Below are positions 1 through 12,158 of a stretch of 64,000 nt of DNA, one piece after another. The stretch's first letter is position 1, and each line of letters begins with the position of its first letter. This DNA is from Sipunculus nudus (Eukaryota; Annelida; Sipuncula; Golfingiida; Sipunculidae): positions 39,080,676-39,144,675 of the forward strand of contig CM049311.1 of NCBI GenBank assembly GCA_026874595.1, written 5' to 3'. The translations under genes and the position numbers were made by a program. A model generated the notes under the pieces. The model did no database searches and was not told the origin of the DNA. It saw only the letters and a program-made list of their open reading frames with translations.

Positions 1-299
1 ACTGCGGCTAGCCGCAACCCTCCTGCAACCTTCCAGCACACAATTCAGATTTGCTGCACACTTTCCTGCAGCCTTTGCCAGGCAGCGGGAAGCATGCAAC
101 TAGCCGCAGCCTTCCTGCACACTCTTCTTGCAGCCTATTTTGGTTTCTGCTGCTTTGCAGCACGGTTGCAGCAAAGCAGCGGCAAACTTTTCATTTTGCT
201 AAGGGTTATAAAAAGATCTCCTTGCAAACCTGAAATTAGGTCACTGCGACCTATATTCTCGAAGTTATGGGGTGTGTTTGCACCCCCCAGAAATAACTC
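1..299. repeat. GC-richer repeat with long hairpin
   Basis: A CTAGCCGCA-CC-TCCTGCA motif occurs twice (from 8 and from 98), so the left edge looks like a diverged tandem of about 90 bp. A perfect 10-bp inverted repeat, GCTGCTTTGC at 149-158 and GCAAAGCAGC at 171-180, extends imperfectly to about 17 bp. The right part has GGTC/GACC and GGGGTG/CACCCC hairpins at about 240-292. The 5' boundary lies outside the window. It may be the head of the AGGTCA-rich element that follows. Confidence 0.5.
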
Positions 300-1140
300 T
301 TTGAGACAAAATTTTCATCCCAAACCTTCCATCTTTCACATACAGCTCACCTACCAACAGGGGAAGAACCATAATATTTTTTAGGTCAAATGGTCAAAGG
401 TCAAGGTCACAAGAGCCTCCTCTTTGAAAAGCCTGTGGATGCATTTTAAGCCAACCCTTTCATCCCAATTCTTTGATTTTTCACATAGAGCTCACCTACT
501 AAGTTGGAGAAGAATCCTATAGATTTCGAGGTCACAAGGTCAAAGGTCAGGGTCACAGGATCCACTTCTTTGAAAAGGTTGTGGACACATTTCAAGCTAG
601 ACTTTTCATTCCAAACCTTCCAGCACTGATATCGCTTCACTGCCAACAGGGGAAAAGACCTGTTGATTTTGAGGTCAAAGGTCAAGTTCACAGCACCCAC
701 TTCTTGCGTGGAGTCATTTTCAGGCAAACTTTTCAATCTGTACCTTCCATCTGTCATATATGGCTTACCTACCAATAAGGGAAGAAGCCTATTGATGTTG
801 AGGTCAAAAAGTCAAAGGTCAAGGTCACAATATTTAATTGTTCTAAATGCTTGTGAGCATATTTCAAGTGTAACTGTTCAACCCAAACCTTCAGTCTTTC
901 ACATATGCCACATCTATGCATCACTCAGTTTGACTCAAACTTCATATTTATGGGTCTTTTTGCTTGAATAAATAAGTTATTGATTTTGGGGTCAGCTGGT
1001 CAGCAGGTCAAAGTTATTCACCCATTGGTTGCCAAGTAATTACACCAGATTTAAGTTGTTAGTAGTTACCCATCATTTAGAAAGAATCCAGTTGATATAT
1101 GGGCAAAAGGCCAAGGTCATAGGTCAGGGATGTTCACAAT
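300..1140 (+). repeat. Tandem array of about 125-150 bp units with AGGTCA blocks
   Basis: Five to six diverged units repeat the order TTTTCATCCCAAACCTTCCA, ACATA-AGCTCACCTACCAA, a GGGGAAGAA-CC stretch, then GGTCAAAGGTCAAGGTCAC. Units start near 311, 459, 605, 729 and 880. Divergence rises toward the right. Reading frames here are broken and no protein family is visible. It is a mobile-element interior or satellite-like block in the intron upstream of the first visible exon. Confidence 0.75.
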
Positions 1141-4070
1141 TACTTATTTTATAGACCATCTCTATTTTTCATGTATATATAACCATCCCACTCCAGCTGG
1201 TACATCTCCCTGTGTGGCTGTAATTGTGAGTGACACTGGTGACATATGACTCCCTTTTGTATCAGCCTATTAAGTGATAAGGCTCAGTGATAAGTACCTC
1301 GTTACTTCATAACAAAAACACTGTTGTCAGAATGCTTCAGCCAGGCATTAAGACTATGAGAGTATAGTATTAAGGTTTAGCTACTGATTTATAAGATGAT
1401 GGGAACATTTTGCAGTTTATTTTATGGAATCCTAGCAATAAACTTAGTTTCCTAGATATCTGAATATTTTAATATATATCACCACATATAAAAGCAAGTG
1501 TTTGTTCTCATAATATGTGGATGTGTACCTTGATTTAGGATGGCTTTTTGTTTTATTTCAAGACTCTTAGTCATGCTTTCTGCATTTCTTTTCTTTCAGG
1601 TTTGGCAGTTTACCTACCCTGCTGACCCCATTGAAAAGCAGAGTGATAATAAAAAATATTGGACTTACACTTTTTACAATTGCATATCTATAAATCTGAT
1701 ATGAGGGCCTGGACATGCCTTTTGAATTATTTTGGGCATTCATTACTGGATAATTTGCCCCAAGTTTAGTCTCTTATTGGAGAATGTGGGATATCAAATG
1801 TCATACATGTCAGAAATCCATTATGTCTGCCAGTTAGCCATCTTAGAAATTCTTTCTTCAGTGCAGTTTCAGTAATTTTTCTTTAATGTTTGGTCTGATT
1901 TAGAGAATGTTTGTTGTCTGATTTCAGACTTGTCAGAAGTTCAATATGGCCACCAGGCAACCATCTTTTAATTCCTTTTGATTATATTATCTCAAGAACA
2001 GTTAAAGTGAATGCAGTTGGATGTATATTTATGTAATCTTGTAAAGGATTGGGTCAAATATTTCTGAATAAATATTACCATCATTTATAACAGTGCAGTA
2101 CAGTTGGCTTGTATTGAATAAAAATTCATACAGAAGCACCTGTTTCTCAATAATTCTTGCATGTATTTCCTTGATTTTTGCTATATATTTTGATCTTATA
2201 TTTGCCCTTTGTGGTGTTCCTTTGAGACTGACAGGTTTCAAGCAAGCTGTTGGAATAGTTCCTGATAGCTTAACAATCATGCATTTTCCTCAGACCATCA
2301 ATTCACTGTGTTTTAACCAGACATAGGTGATATATATTTCTGTTGTCATAGAAAATTTTCAACAAATTGGCAAATTGGTTCTTCAAAATTTGACTGGAAG
2401 TTGTGAATCTCAGTCCATGATGTCACAGGTCATGCTTGGCAGCTGAGCGTCATGACCCATGGGTCACTTGTTTTATTTCTACACAGAATTTTGAAATGCT
2501 CCTCTTATGCAAATTTAGTCAAACTTTTTCAGAATCACAAAAATGACTTCTTCTCCTTTATTGCTCAACCGATTTGAATATTGTTTGTTTTGTCTGATAG
2601 GGCAGGTTGTGGGCTTTTAAACTTCTACACAGACTTCTGAACTAGTAGATAGGGCCTCCTTAGATACCAGCTTCCCATAAGGAATAGTTCATTCCATGCT
2701 CCTCATGAAAATTGCATACTGGTAATGTTATCTTGTGGGGGTACCAGATGAGCACTACATCACTTACATTCTTGTTTTGGTGACTGACAGTTTGGGTTTA
2801 TAAAATATTATATGATGCAATTAAACACGAGGTTTCTCTATATCTTGACAATTTGTATGTGAACTATAGCAAAATTTTGAGTAGAAGACAAATATACAGA
2901 TTTCTTTAGACTATTTTGTTTTTACATTCAGTCCCAATGGTTTAAAGAAAAAAATGATATTCATGCTGAAATCAATGTAATTAACCTGAAAAAGAGGCTT
3001 TGATAAGGTATGTCTGAATCCAAAAAGTTTCAATCACAATGTACAAAAATTATATAATCTGCATTTTACTTTTTTTAGGATTTTTACAGAGAAAAATAAA
3101 TCAGTCCCTTTCCTGTGTGAGATGATTATAATTCTAACTATAGGCATTGCCAGATACTTTTTTTTGTATTTTTATGTTGTTTCTTTGTGCCATCCATTTT
3201 GATATGACATGACATTGTGACATTTGACAGCTCCTCCATAGAAGGTTAAACCTATGACATTTATACATAATTATAGCAGTGACATTTTTCTATTAACATT
3301 ATGAACTCCGGCAAGCCTGCTGTTAAGGTGTCTCCTTTGTCATGTTGCCCTTCAGTATTTTTTCTACACCATACTCTACACCAGCATGTGACATTTCTGG
3401 CATTGCTTATTTTCATACTGTTCCCCCAGCATAACATTTTTGGAATATTTTTTGTCCATAATAATCAGCAGTTACATTATTAGTTTTTGAGGTCTAGGCA
3501 TGACCCAACACCCAGACATAAGGCCAGACCAACTAAAAACCCGGAGATTCATGTGTTATCATTTCTTCATAACCTAGACAGACAAGAAGAGATCCTTTTT
3601 TTCACAAATTTCCCTTGTATAGACATGGAGTAACTAAAGTAAGTGAAAACCATGGAAAGAACCATCTGTTGGTCATCGGACTAGATGGAGTCTATATTTT
3701 AAGCTTGACATATATTTTAGACATGTCTGTGCACTTTGGTAATTCTGTTTGTATTAATTAATTAAAACAGAAGACATCATTATTATACTTATCCTTTTGT
3801 GACATACAGCAAATGCCGTGAGATACTGTGCATTAATATTTCATGGCATTGTATACATAGATCTATACATTGATCTTCATTCAGAATGGCATATAATACT
3901 ACCAACAGTTGATTCAAAAGTTTATTTTATTTTTTTTTAATGAGTAAAGATTCTTTAAATGTTAGACTGATATATGTACTTTCATGTAAATGAGATGATG
4001 CAGGATTATTTATGATTATTATGTGGAGTATAATTTTTTGGTAAGTTTTTCATGTCTCCTTTATTTGTAG
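1141..4070. other. AT-rich intron upstream of the first visible exon
   Basis: I see no supported exon here. At 2438-2470 stands a solitary 3' end of family D: AGCTGAGC, then the palindrome GACCCATGGGTC, then CACTTG. The rest is AT-rich with no clear repeat structure. Confidence 0.6.
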
Positions 4071-4190
4071 CGTCTGATGCCACCTCCAGCAAAGACTACA
4101 CACTAGCGGTGGCCTTCAAGTCAGGCACAGTGTACCTGATGACGAGCCATGATGATGTTTGTCCTAAAGTCATCACTACAGGTCTGACAG
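4071..4190 (+). CDS. TULP4: TULP4 exon: late WD40-repeat segment
   Basis: The acceptor is a pyrimidine-rich tract ending in TTTGTAG at 4070 and the donor is GTAAGT at 4191. The exon opens with the last two bases of a split codon and ends with one base of the next (phase 1). It encodes about 39 residues, including the stretch YTLAVAFKSGTVYLM and then DDVCPKVI. This aligns with the vertebrate TULP4 blade that reads SFTSGDISLM and then DDLSPTVI. It is one strand group of the WD40 propeller, the likely substrate-binding part. The preceding WD40 exons must carry a phase-1 end and are not in the first 4 kb. The assignment rests on this alignment and on the exact phase match to the next exon. Confidence 0.82.
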
Positions 4191-4426
4191 GTAAGTGTTC
4201 TTCCTCACTTTGATACAACCTCAGAGGATTATGACTTCTGGTTAAATTCCTAGTCATCTGCAAATGAAAACCTGAAAGCAATGATTTAATATTAAGTAAT
4301 CATTCTTACCTAAAATGATTTTTCTTGTAATGCTGCCCCAGTGACAACTATTTCAACCAGTCGGGATGGAATATTAATTTGTGTTTCAAAACGTGTTTTT
4401 TTTTTTTTACACCAGAGGATTGCCAC

Positions 4427-4690
4427 AAAACATGGTCTCTTTCATATCAGACCTCCCCAGGATTATCACAAAATAGGCAATCCCTTTATCTGAAATATTC
4501 AACTCCCAAGGAATTTCACAAAACATGGTCTCTTTCAGATCAGAGCTCCCAAATAGGAATTCAACAAAACATGGTCTCTTTCACATCAGGGGTCCCACGG
4601 AATTCAACAAAACATGGTCTCTTTCACATCAGAGCTCCCAAGGAATTAAAAAAACATGGTGTCTTGCACATCATGTACCACTACAGACTC
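4427..4690 (+). repeat. Minisatellite of 42-47 bp units
   Basis: The core AAACATGGTCTCTTTC-CATCAG recurs with CATGG at 4431, 4524, 4570, 4613 and 4655, plus a degenerate copy near 4478. Units alternate with AGAGCTCCCAAGGAATT. Reading frames here are repeat artefacts. Confidence 0.85.
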
Positions 4691-4722
4691 AAAACACTGC
4701 TCCACTTTCCAAAACAGATACA

Positions 4723-5290
4723 GTAGGACGCCGGATATCCGAATGCCGAATTTCCAAAAATTTGTTTTTCCGAAAATCAAAATTGGGAACCCAAAATTTA
4801 TTCGTATTTCTGAAATATATGTAATATATATTTATATATATAAAATATATATAAGTATGTAAAAACCTAATATGAGTATTGTTAGTATGAGTCACAAGGC
4901 CTGCAGTCGTGTTAAGCCCTGTGGTGACCCTAATTAATTAGTTCTGGGTCCATGTTGTCACCTGGGCAAAGGTGTGAAAACTACAGCTAGCCCCGCAACG
5001 CTCGGCCCCCTATGCTCGCTGAGCAGTTTATCCAAGAGCACTTGTGTGTTGTCAACCACATCTCGTTTGTAATCAAGCAAGCATAGTTCGTCGGTTGGGA
5101 CAGGATGTCATGCCAAATAACTGAGCAGTTTACTCGCATCAGCATAATTCATTAAACGCTTATGCTCGAGCAGCTTTTAAATGTCCCAGTCTTCAATAAC
5201 ATAGATCTATAAGAAACACCGTGTTCCTTGGCGATGTCATTTGACCTTTCCCTCCAGTGAATTTGATGAAAAAAAGCACACACGTATCCT
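4723..5290 (-). pseudogene. Relic of a pogo/Tigger-like DNA transposon
   Basis: On the - strand around 5145-5285 the translation contains DIAKEHGVSYRSML, which resembles the helix-turn-helix (CENP-B/Psq-type) start of pogo-superfamily transposases. Stops break it soon after. At 4721-4745 the sequence TACAGTAGGACGCCGGATA, followed by TCCGAA, looks like a terminal inverted repeat of that superfamily with a TA target. The terminus 16380-16394 reads the same motif in inverse orientation. No DDE core is recognisable, so this is a decayed copy. The exact right boundary is unclear because a family B element begins at 5347. Confidence 0.5.
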
Positions 5291-5346
5291 TTCAGCAGGT
5301 TAGACTGATCTTTGCCAAATATGCTCAGCAATAACCCAATATTTTT

Positions 5347-8300
5347 TAGCGAACCTGTGAGCTTATGCGATGGTGCGGTGTCGTCCGTCGTCCGTCATCT
5401 GTTGTGCGTTGTCTGTACGTTAACCATAGCTATCTCAAAAATGGCAGGAGCTAGCATCACCAAATATTTTGCAAATAATCAGTCATCCAAAAAACTATAT
5501 CGGATTTTGTTTATTTTTTTTCTAACTGCATCTTCTTAGATTATATAAGGAAAAAGCTAAAAAAACTTTAAAAATCTTCTCCTCTGAAACTGTCCAGCCA
5601 AATTGTCCAATATTTCACAGAAATTATCCCAGGAATAATCTCTCTCAAGTTTGTTCAAATGGTTCCAGTTCAGAGATTTTTGGCCGAGTTACAGGAGGTT
5701 GGACTTTGTTACCTGTGCAAAAAAGCATATTAAAATTTAAATCTCAGAAACGGCTGGAGCTGTCATCACCAAATTTTATGCCAATGTTGGTCACATAAGT
5801 CATATCTGAAATTGAGGTATTGGTGGCGCCACCTGCATCGGCCTTTTTTGTACGGGGTCATCAGTGCCTGTATCACACTGAGGGCTACAAATAACTTCTT
5901 CTCTGAAACCATATGGCCAAAATGTTTAATATCGCACAGAAATGATCCTAGGGTAGTGCTTTCTGAAGTTTGTTCAAATGGTCACTTTTCAGTGACTTTT
6001 GGCTAAGTTATGGGAAGCTAAATTTAGTCATATGCCATAACAGCCCATATTAGCTCAGTGGCTACATAGATCTTCTTCTCAAAAACCACTGGGCCAAATT
6101 CTTAAATCTCACACATTAATTATCCTCAGATGTTGATAATTCAATTTTGTTCAAATGGTTTTGGTTCAGTGCTTTTTGGCTGAGTTACGGGAAGCTGAAC
6201 TTAGCCAGTTTTCTGTATCTTCCTATATGAGTTATAAACCTGCAAAACATTTTTCGACTGATGCCACTGAAGCCAGTTTGTTAAATATTTTACAAAAATA
6301 ATCCCTACAATTATTCTTATAATAAATGTCATTAATGGTTCCACATGAATGATTTTTGGCTGAATTATGGAGCTTGAATTGAGTCATTTTACCATATATG
6401 TTAGCTGTGTGATGCTGTTACATCTAGCCTGACACTAGTTTATCAGCATCTATTACATCATGCCACTAGACATTTAGATTTCAGGTTATCTTTGGTTAAT
6501 ATTGACAAGAAAATTTTTTTTAAAGCTTTTAAAAAATTTAGATTTATGATTTAAGTTATTCATCATACTAGGCAATGTTTCAATCATGGATATTCAGCTC
6601 TCTGTGGCTATATAAAGACAACTGTACTTGGATTATAAATTATTGATATCCCTATACTCAACTTAAATCAAAAATTTGCCATCAGTGAGATATATCTGTA
6701 TTTTATTTTTGCATTCAGTATGTATCCATAATAATTTTAAATATATTCCTGATTTCTTTCTTATAAAAAGTCGGCTGAAAAGCATTTTGTATTGGGAAAA
6801 TAAATTTCAAAGTTATTACAAGTAGGGACCACTTTTGTGTACAGATTGCAGCACTTGGTTTACCATTGGCAGTTTGCCAGTACCTTGATGTTGGCCATTA
6901 GCCAAGATGATGTCAGCTCTATAAATAGTTTTGGCACAGTGCCAGGATTGGAAGAGGTGCAGCCAAGTATAGGTCAAGAGTTCACTTAGTGCAGTAGCTG
7001 CATTCTATTTATAGCTTTGGCAGACTGCCAACTGTATCAGATTATGCAACAGGTCAAGAGTTCACTCAGTGCAGCTAGGTACAGGGCAAAAATTCACTCA
7101 GTCTAGCCAGGTGCAGGTCAAGGGTTCACTCAGTGCAGTAGCTTGAGGCAGGAATTTGTCACAGGTCACTCAGGGGCAACTGCCTTACTCACCTAAGCCT
7201 TGTCAGCCCAGTGCATCAAAATCTGGGGAAGTTTGATGTATTGGATTGATATTTTTACCTGTCTATGCGTCTTTGATGGTATTCTCATTTACAAGACAGG
7301 TGGTGCCACCTACATTGACTTTTGCAGTGTATGCGCCTGCTTATTTCTACAAAGGAATTTTATACATCAGCCTAAAATTGGGCATGTTTATACATATCGG
7401 GTAGCTTTATAGTGTACAAAACTGGTGGTGCCACCTACAATAATTTTTGCACAGTGTATGTCCCTGCTTATTTCATAGGAGGGGTTTGTTTGACATACTG
7501 GTGGTGCCAGCTACAATCATTGTATCCGCCAAAACAGAGTTTGACGGATACTATGTTTTCAGTCGGACGCGGATGCTGCAGCCATCGCCGTATAGGTTTC
7601 CGGAGAACTCCTCCATAACCACTGGGCAGAATTTTTAAAATTCCGAATTATGATCGGTCATATTTGAACTGCTGCGCCCTCAGTTTTGGTTGACCTCTGA
7701 CCTTTCCTCTCTGCCCAGCGTCCATTTGTGTGTCTGTTTCCACACATAAACCCACATATCTCCGGAACCGTTTGACCGATAAGGCTAAAGATTTTGCACA
7801 AATGTAGCCCTTGGAAAGCTTTATAACATACACTAAAAATGGTGGCGCCACCTGCAACCATTTTTGCAGAGCGTCCATCTGTTCATCAGCCTTGGGATAA
7901 AAACACTCATATCTCTGCATTGGTTGTACTTATCCACCTGAAATGTTGCATGTGTATACATTCTGGACAGCTTTCTTGATTTTATGACAGGTGGCGCCAC
8001 CTACATTCACATTTAAGCTGCAGACATCCAAGCTCATATCTCGGGAACCATTTGACCAGTTGGGCCAAAATTTTGCATGTCTATAGATCTCCCATAGCTC
8101 TTTATCATATGCAAAACTGGTGGTGCCACCTGCACCAGTTTTTGCACAGCGTCCATCTGTTCATCTGCCTTGGGATAAAATCACTCATATCTCGGCAGTG
8201 GTTTGACTTATCCACCTGATATTTTGCAGGTTTATACATCATTGACAGCTTTCTTGATTTTATGACAGGTTGCGCCACCTACATTCACTTTTAAGCTGCA

Positions 8301-9233
8301 GACATCCAAGCTCATATCTCGGGAACCGTTTGACCAGTTGGACCAAAATTTTGCATATGTATAGATATCCCATAGCTCTTTATCTAATGCAAAACTGCTG
8401 GTGCCACCTGCCACTATTTTTGCACAGCGTCCATCTGTTCATCTGCCTTGGGATAAAATCACTCATATCACGGCAGTGATTTGACATACCCGCCTGAAAT
8501 TTTGCATGTGTATAGATCTCACATAGCTCTTAATCATACACAAAATTGGTGGTGCCATCTGCCACATTTTTTGCACAGCGTCCGTCTGTTTGTCTGCCGT
8601 GGACTAAAATCACTCATATCTCAGTAGTGGTTTGACTTACTCACCTGAAATTTTGCATGTTTATTCATCTTGGATAGCTTTCTGGATTTTTTGGCAGGTG
8701 GCGCCACTTAATTTATGTATATGCTGCAGACATTCAGGCTTATAACTCAGGACTGGTTTGACTTATTCCCCTGAAATTTTGCATGTGTATAGATTGCATA
8801 TCTCTGCATTGGTTGGACTTATCCACCTGAAATTTTGCATGTGTATACATTCTGGACAGCTTTCTTGATATTATGACAGGTGGCGCCACCTACATACACA
8901 TTTCAGCTGCAGACATCCAGGCTATTATGCAACACACCTCACTCTATTTCCCCTTGCCACTGAATCTATTCCTCACTTCACCTTTCCCACTCTGATTTTG
9001 GCAGATACAGGTAGATGCTTGTTGACTACCCATATTCTAGTTTTTGTGTTGTGTGCACCCATGCCAGAATTGCAGCAGTGATGTATGTTTAATTGTTTCT
9101 TGTTCTAAGTGTTTAGTACTTGCATTGTTCATATACATGTTACACATGTTCTTGAAAAGAAATGGTCCAGCATTGAAGCATTATACCTGGTGTAAACTCA
9201 TTGCACAGGTTCGCATTAGGCCTGTAGGCCTTG
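5347..9233 (+). mobile_element. Helentron/HINE-like element, family B, with nested family A
   Basis: The 5' end is TAGCGAACCTGTG and the 3' end holds the exact inverse CACAGGTTCGC (9204-9214), then the hairpin AGGCCTGTAGGCCT and CTTG before TT. The 11-bp asymmetric inverted repeat (5349-5359 with 9204-9214) is perfect. A GTCCGTCGTCCGTC run and GTTAAC follow the 5' end. The interior has one perfect GGTGGCGCCACC (5822) and repeated GGTCAAGAGTTCACTCAGTGCAG near 6960-7140. Without the family A insertion at 7521-9040 it is about 2.4 kb. I see no Rep/helicase coding, so it is non-autonomous. Confidence 0.75.
7521..9040 (+). mobile_element. Helentron/HINE-like element, family A, nested in B
   Basis: It begins TGTATCCGCC with a 5' hairpin and ends with GCAGATACA (a decayed copy of GGCGGATACA), a GTAG-TTGACTAC hairpin and TATTCTAG. 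The centre is built from about 280-bp tandem units, each carrying two GGTGGCGCCACC-type palindromes (for example 7841, 7990, 8879), many decayed at the central CpG. The host site is known: the paralogous B copy near 16019 lacks the insertion. Confidence 0.78.
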
Positions 9234-12158
9234 TTTATTAAAAACCTATTTTCACACTTCAGGACAGCCTAACTACGAAACCACTCACCTGTTTTTCCTC
9301 ATATTTACCATAAATATTCCTCTATATAGTTCCTATGTACATGCCAGAAATTAGGTCTGTATTATATGATTTAAAAAAAGTTATGGGCTCAAACATAATG
9401 AATTTTGTAAAAAATCAGGAAAGATATTTGATCACTGAACACAAAACATTTTAAAGCTATGGACTTTTTTCCAGTAATATATCTTTTATTAATAAAAATT
9501 AAATTGTATACCCAAAATTAGATCAAAATCTGTTAAATTTTTAAAAATATTAGCAAAAATAAAAAATTGGTACCTTAAATTTTGCCTAAATTTTACCATG
9601 GCACATTTTTTTCTTATAAGTACATTTGATTTAATTTTCACAGCCAGTTTACATATGGATTTAATCTGATGAATTTTGAATTTGAAAGTATAAGCTTAAA
9701 AAATAGTCTAGCTATTGAAGTTTTTTAGAAGACTTAATGTATTTGTATTTTCTAGCACCATGACCCTACTTTTGTTTACCTGGTAATCCAAAAATTGGCA
9801 TAATGTTAGATGTAATTGTAAATATTCATATTCTTCCATACATTTCCTATGTACATACCAAAATTTAGGTCAGTATTGCATAATTTGTTGAAGTTATAGG
9901 CTCAAACATAATGCACTTTGTAAAAATTCAGGATATATATTTACTCACTTAACATAAGAATGGCTGAGACTTTTTATCAGGAATATAACATCATTTAATC
10001 AAGATTCAATTGTATACAGAAAATTAGATCTGAAATTTGCAATTTTTTTAAAGTTATTAGCATAAACATAAAATCAGTACCTTAAATTTTGCCCAACTTA
10101 GGCCACGGCACAATTTTTTCCTGTAAGTACTGTGGATGTTATTTTAACAGCATGTACACAAAAGGATTAAATCTTAAAATTTTAATCTTTAAAATCTTAA
10201 ATATGAAAAATAAAAGCTGCAAATTAGGCTAGTTATTGAATTTGTTTGGAGGCTCTTGTTGTATTCCCTTACATTGTCAAGCAGTCCATTGAGGTCACTG
10301 TAGGTCATTCAATGCAACTCTCTATGCTCCCCCAGGCTGTTATGTAATCCCATCACTCCAGCAAGCCCTCTCTCTTGTTGAGCTTGATCAGGCTGCCAGC
10401 ATAAATACCACAGGGAGCCTTTCTCTCTCCCCCCCCCCCCCACCCCATTCTGTTGACAGACCTGTATTCTAAACAAAATGAATCTTATAATTTCACATTT
10501 TTTCAGCGAGGAACAGTAACAACAGAGACCCCTCACTGAACCCACCGCTTCGATACACAGGACTAATATACAAGACAAAGCTGATAATTTTAATATTAAA
10601 AAATTCTTTTTGTTGAGACTTTGACAATTTTGATTTTCAAAGAAAAAAATGTTCAGGAATTTAATCCTAATATTCATATATGGTAAAATATTAGGACCTA
10701 ATGAAAGTGCTAACTGACAAGATTTAAGAAGATATAAATACTTTGTAGCATTTCGTTTATATCTCTTAAAGTTGGTGGGGCCTAGTTATCTAGTTTTTAG
10801 CCCTCAGCCCTTAGGCTGATGGGCTATTGTCGTCACCCAAGCTGTCCGTCCGTCCGTCGGGCGTCCGTTAACTTTTACCTTGTGAGCGGGATATCTTGAA
10901 AAGGATTCACCATCACAATTTTATTTCCTCGGTAAAGATGTATATCGACAAAATCTCGGTCAAGTTCGAAGATGGGTGACCTTGACCTATTTTTCTACAT
11001 TTTAGAGCTGATTATAGAAAAACACTTAGATGCTTATTACTCAGTAACCATTTGGTGGATTTTCACAAAACTTACTATGATTATTGGGACTGATAGTCTG
11101 TACCTGCTACACAAGTTTGGTGGCGCCACCTACAATTTCTGATTTTTAATCAATTTTTATCAGATTTTTCAACTTTGGGCTTGTGAGCGGGATATCTCTA
11201 AAAGGATTCACCGTAGGAATATTATTTTTTCGGTGAAGATGTATATTGACAAAATCTCAGTCAAGTTTGAAGATGGGTGACCTTGACCTATTTTTCTACA
11301 TTTCAGAGCTGATTTAGAAGCTTATTTCTCAGGAACCATTTGGTGGATTTTCACAATACTTACTATAATCAAAGGGACTGATGGTCTCTAACTGCTGCAC
11401 GAGTTTGGGGGGGCAACCTACAATTTCTGATTTTTAATGAATTTTTCTTGGATTTTTCAACTTTGTCCTTGTGAGCAGGACATCTCTTCAATGATTCACA
11501 ATAAGAATTTTATTTCTTTGGTGAAGATCTTTATCGACAAAATCTCGGTCAAGTTCGAAGATGGCTGACCTTGACCTACTTTTCAAGGTCACAGAGCTTA
11601 TAATAGAATAAAACTTAGAAGCTGATATTTCAGGAAGCATTTGGTGGATTGTTATGAATCATGGTACAGATATACATCCATGTGAGAACAGATATTTAGT
11701 ACTTGTTACTGTTACCAACTCTAAACACTGTTTCTATTGGCTGAGGGCTTTTGTCAGCTTCTGCTGATATTCTAGTTAAAATTAGAAACATTGGTCAAAC
11801 TTTGTGGGATTAATTCTTAACTCATATGGCCATATATTTAACTTTTGAAAAATTAATTACCTTCACACATTATTTGTTTATGAAATGGAACTTTTATATG
11901 ACACTTACCGTAAGCCCATTTTTTCCCTTGGTGCATCACTAAATGGTTTCAGGCCAAAGGTTTCATTTATTACACAGTCCATATGCTTTAGCTCATGTCC
12001 ATTATTCTATAATTTACAGAGTTTCATTTAAGCTGGGCCATTTTCTCTTAGCTTTTCAAATGGTAATATACATGGAAAAACCATGAGAAACAAAAATTTT
12101 TTGCAGTTACTAATATTTTCCAAAATTCAGCTGAGCGACGTGACCCATAGGTCCCTTG
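9234..12158 (+). mobile_element. Family D element, 5'-truncated, with nested family C
   Basis: The body aligns by eye with the other D copies (AAAAACC-ATTTTCACACTTCAGGAC, then AAACATAATGCA-TTTGTAAAAA). The 3' end is TCAGCTGAGC (12127-12136), a GACCCATAGGTC hairpin and CCTTG. The D 5' hairpin is missing; the left edge abuts the 3' end of family B. Two diverged body copies seem to follow one another. A poly-C run lies at about 10431-10442. Confidence 0.6.
10798..11775 (+). mobile_element. Helentron/HINE-like element, family C, complete
   Basis: This is a compact 978-bp copy nested in D. The 5' end is TAGCCCTCAGCCC with hairpin partner GGCTGATGGGCT, then GTCCGTCCGTC and GTTAAC. The 3' end holds GGCTGAGGGCT (11739-11749), the perfect inverse of AGCCCTCAGCC (10799-10809), then the hairpin TCAGC-TTCT-GCTGA and TATTCTAG. 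The interior is about two and a half tandem units of about 300 bp with GAAGATGGGTGACCTTGACC; the first carries GGTGGCGCCACC at 11119. Confidence 0.8.

Noticed and set aside
1600-1700. Exon-like stretch after a strong acceptor (TTTCTTTTCTTTCAG)
   Set aside because: The open frame (VWQFTYPADPIEKQ...) ends in a stop near 1700 without a good donor before it and matches no part of TULP4 that I recognise.
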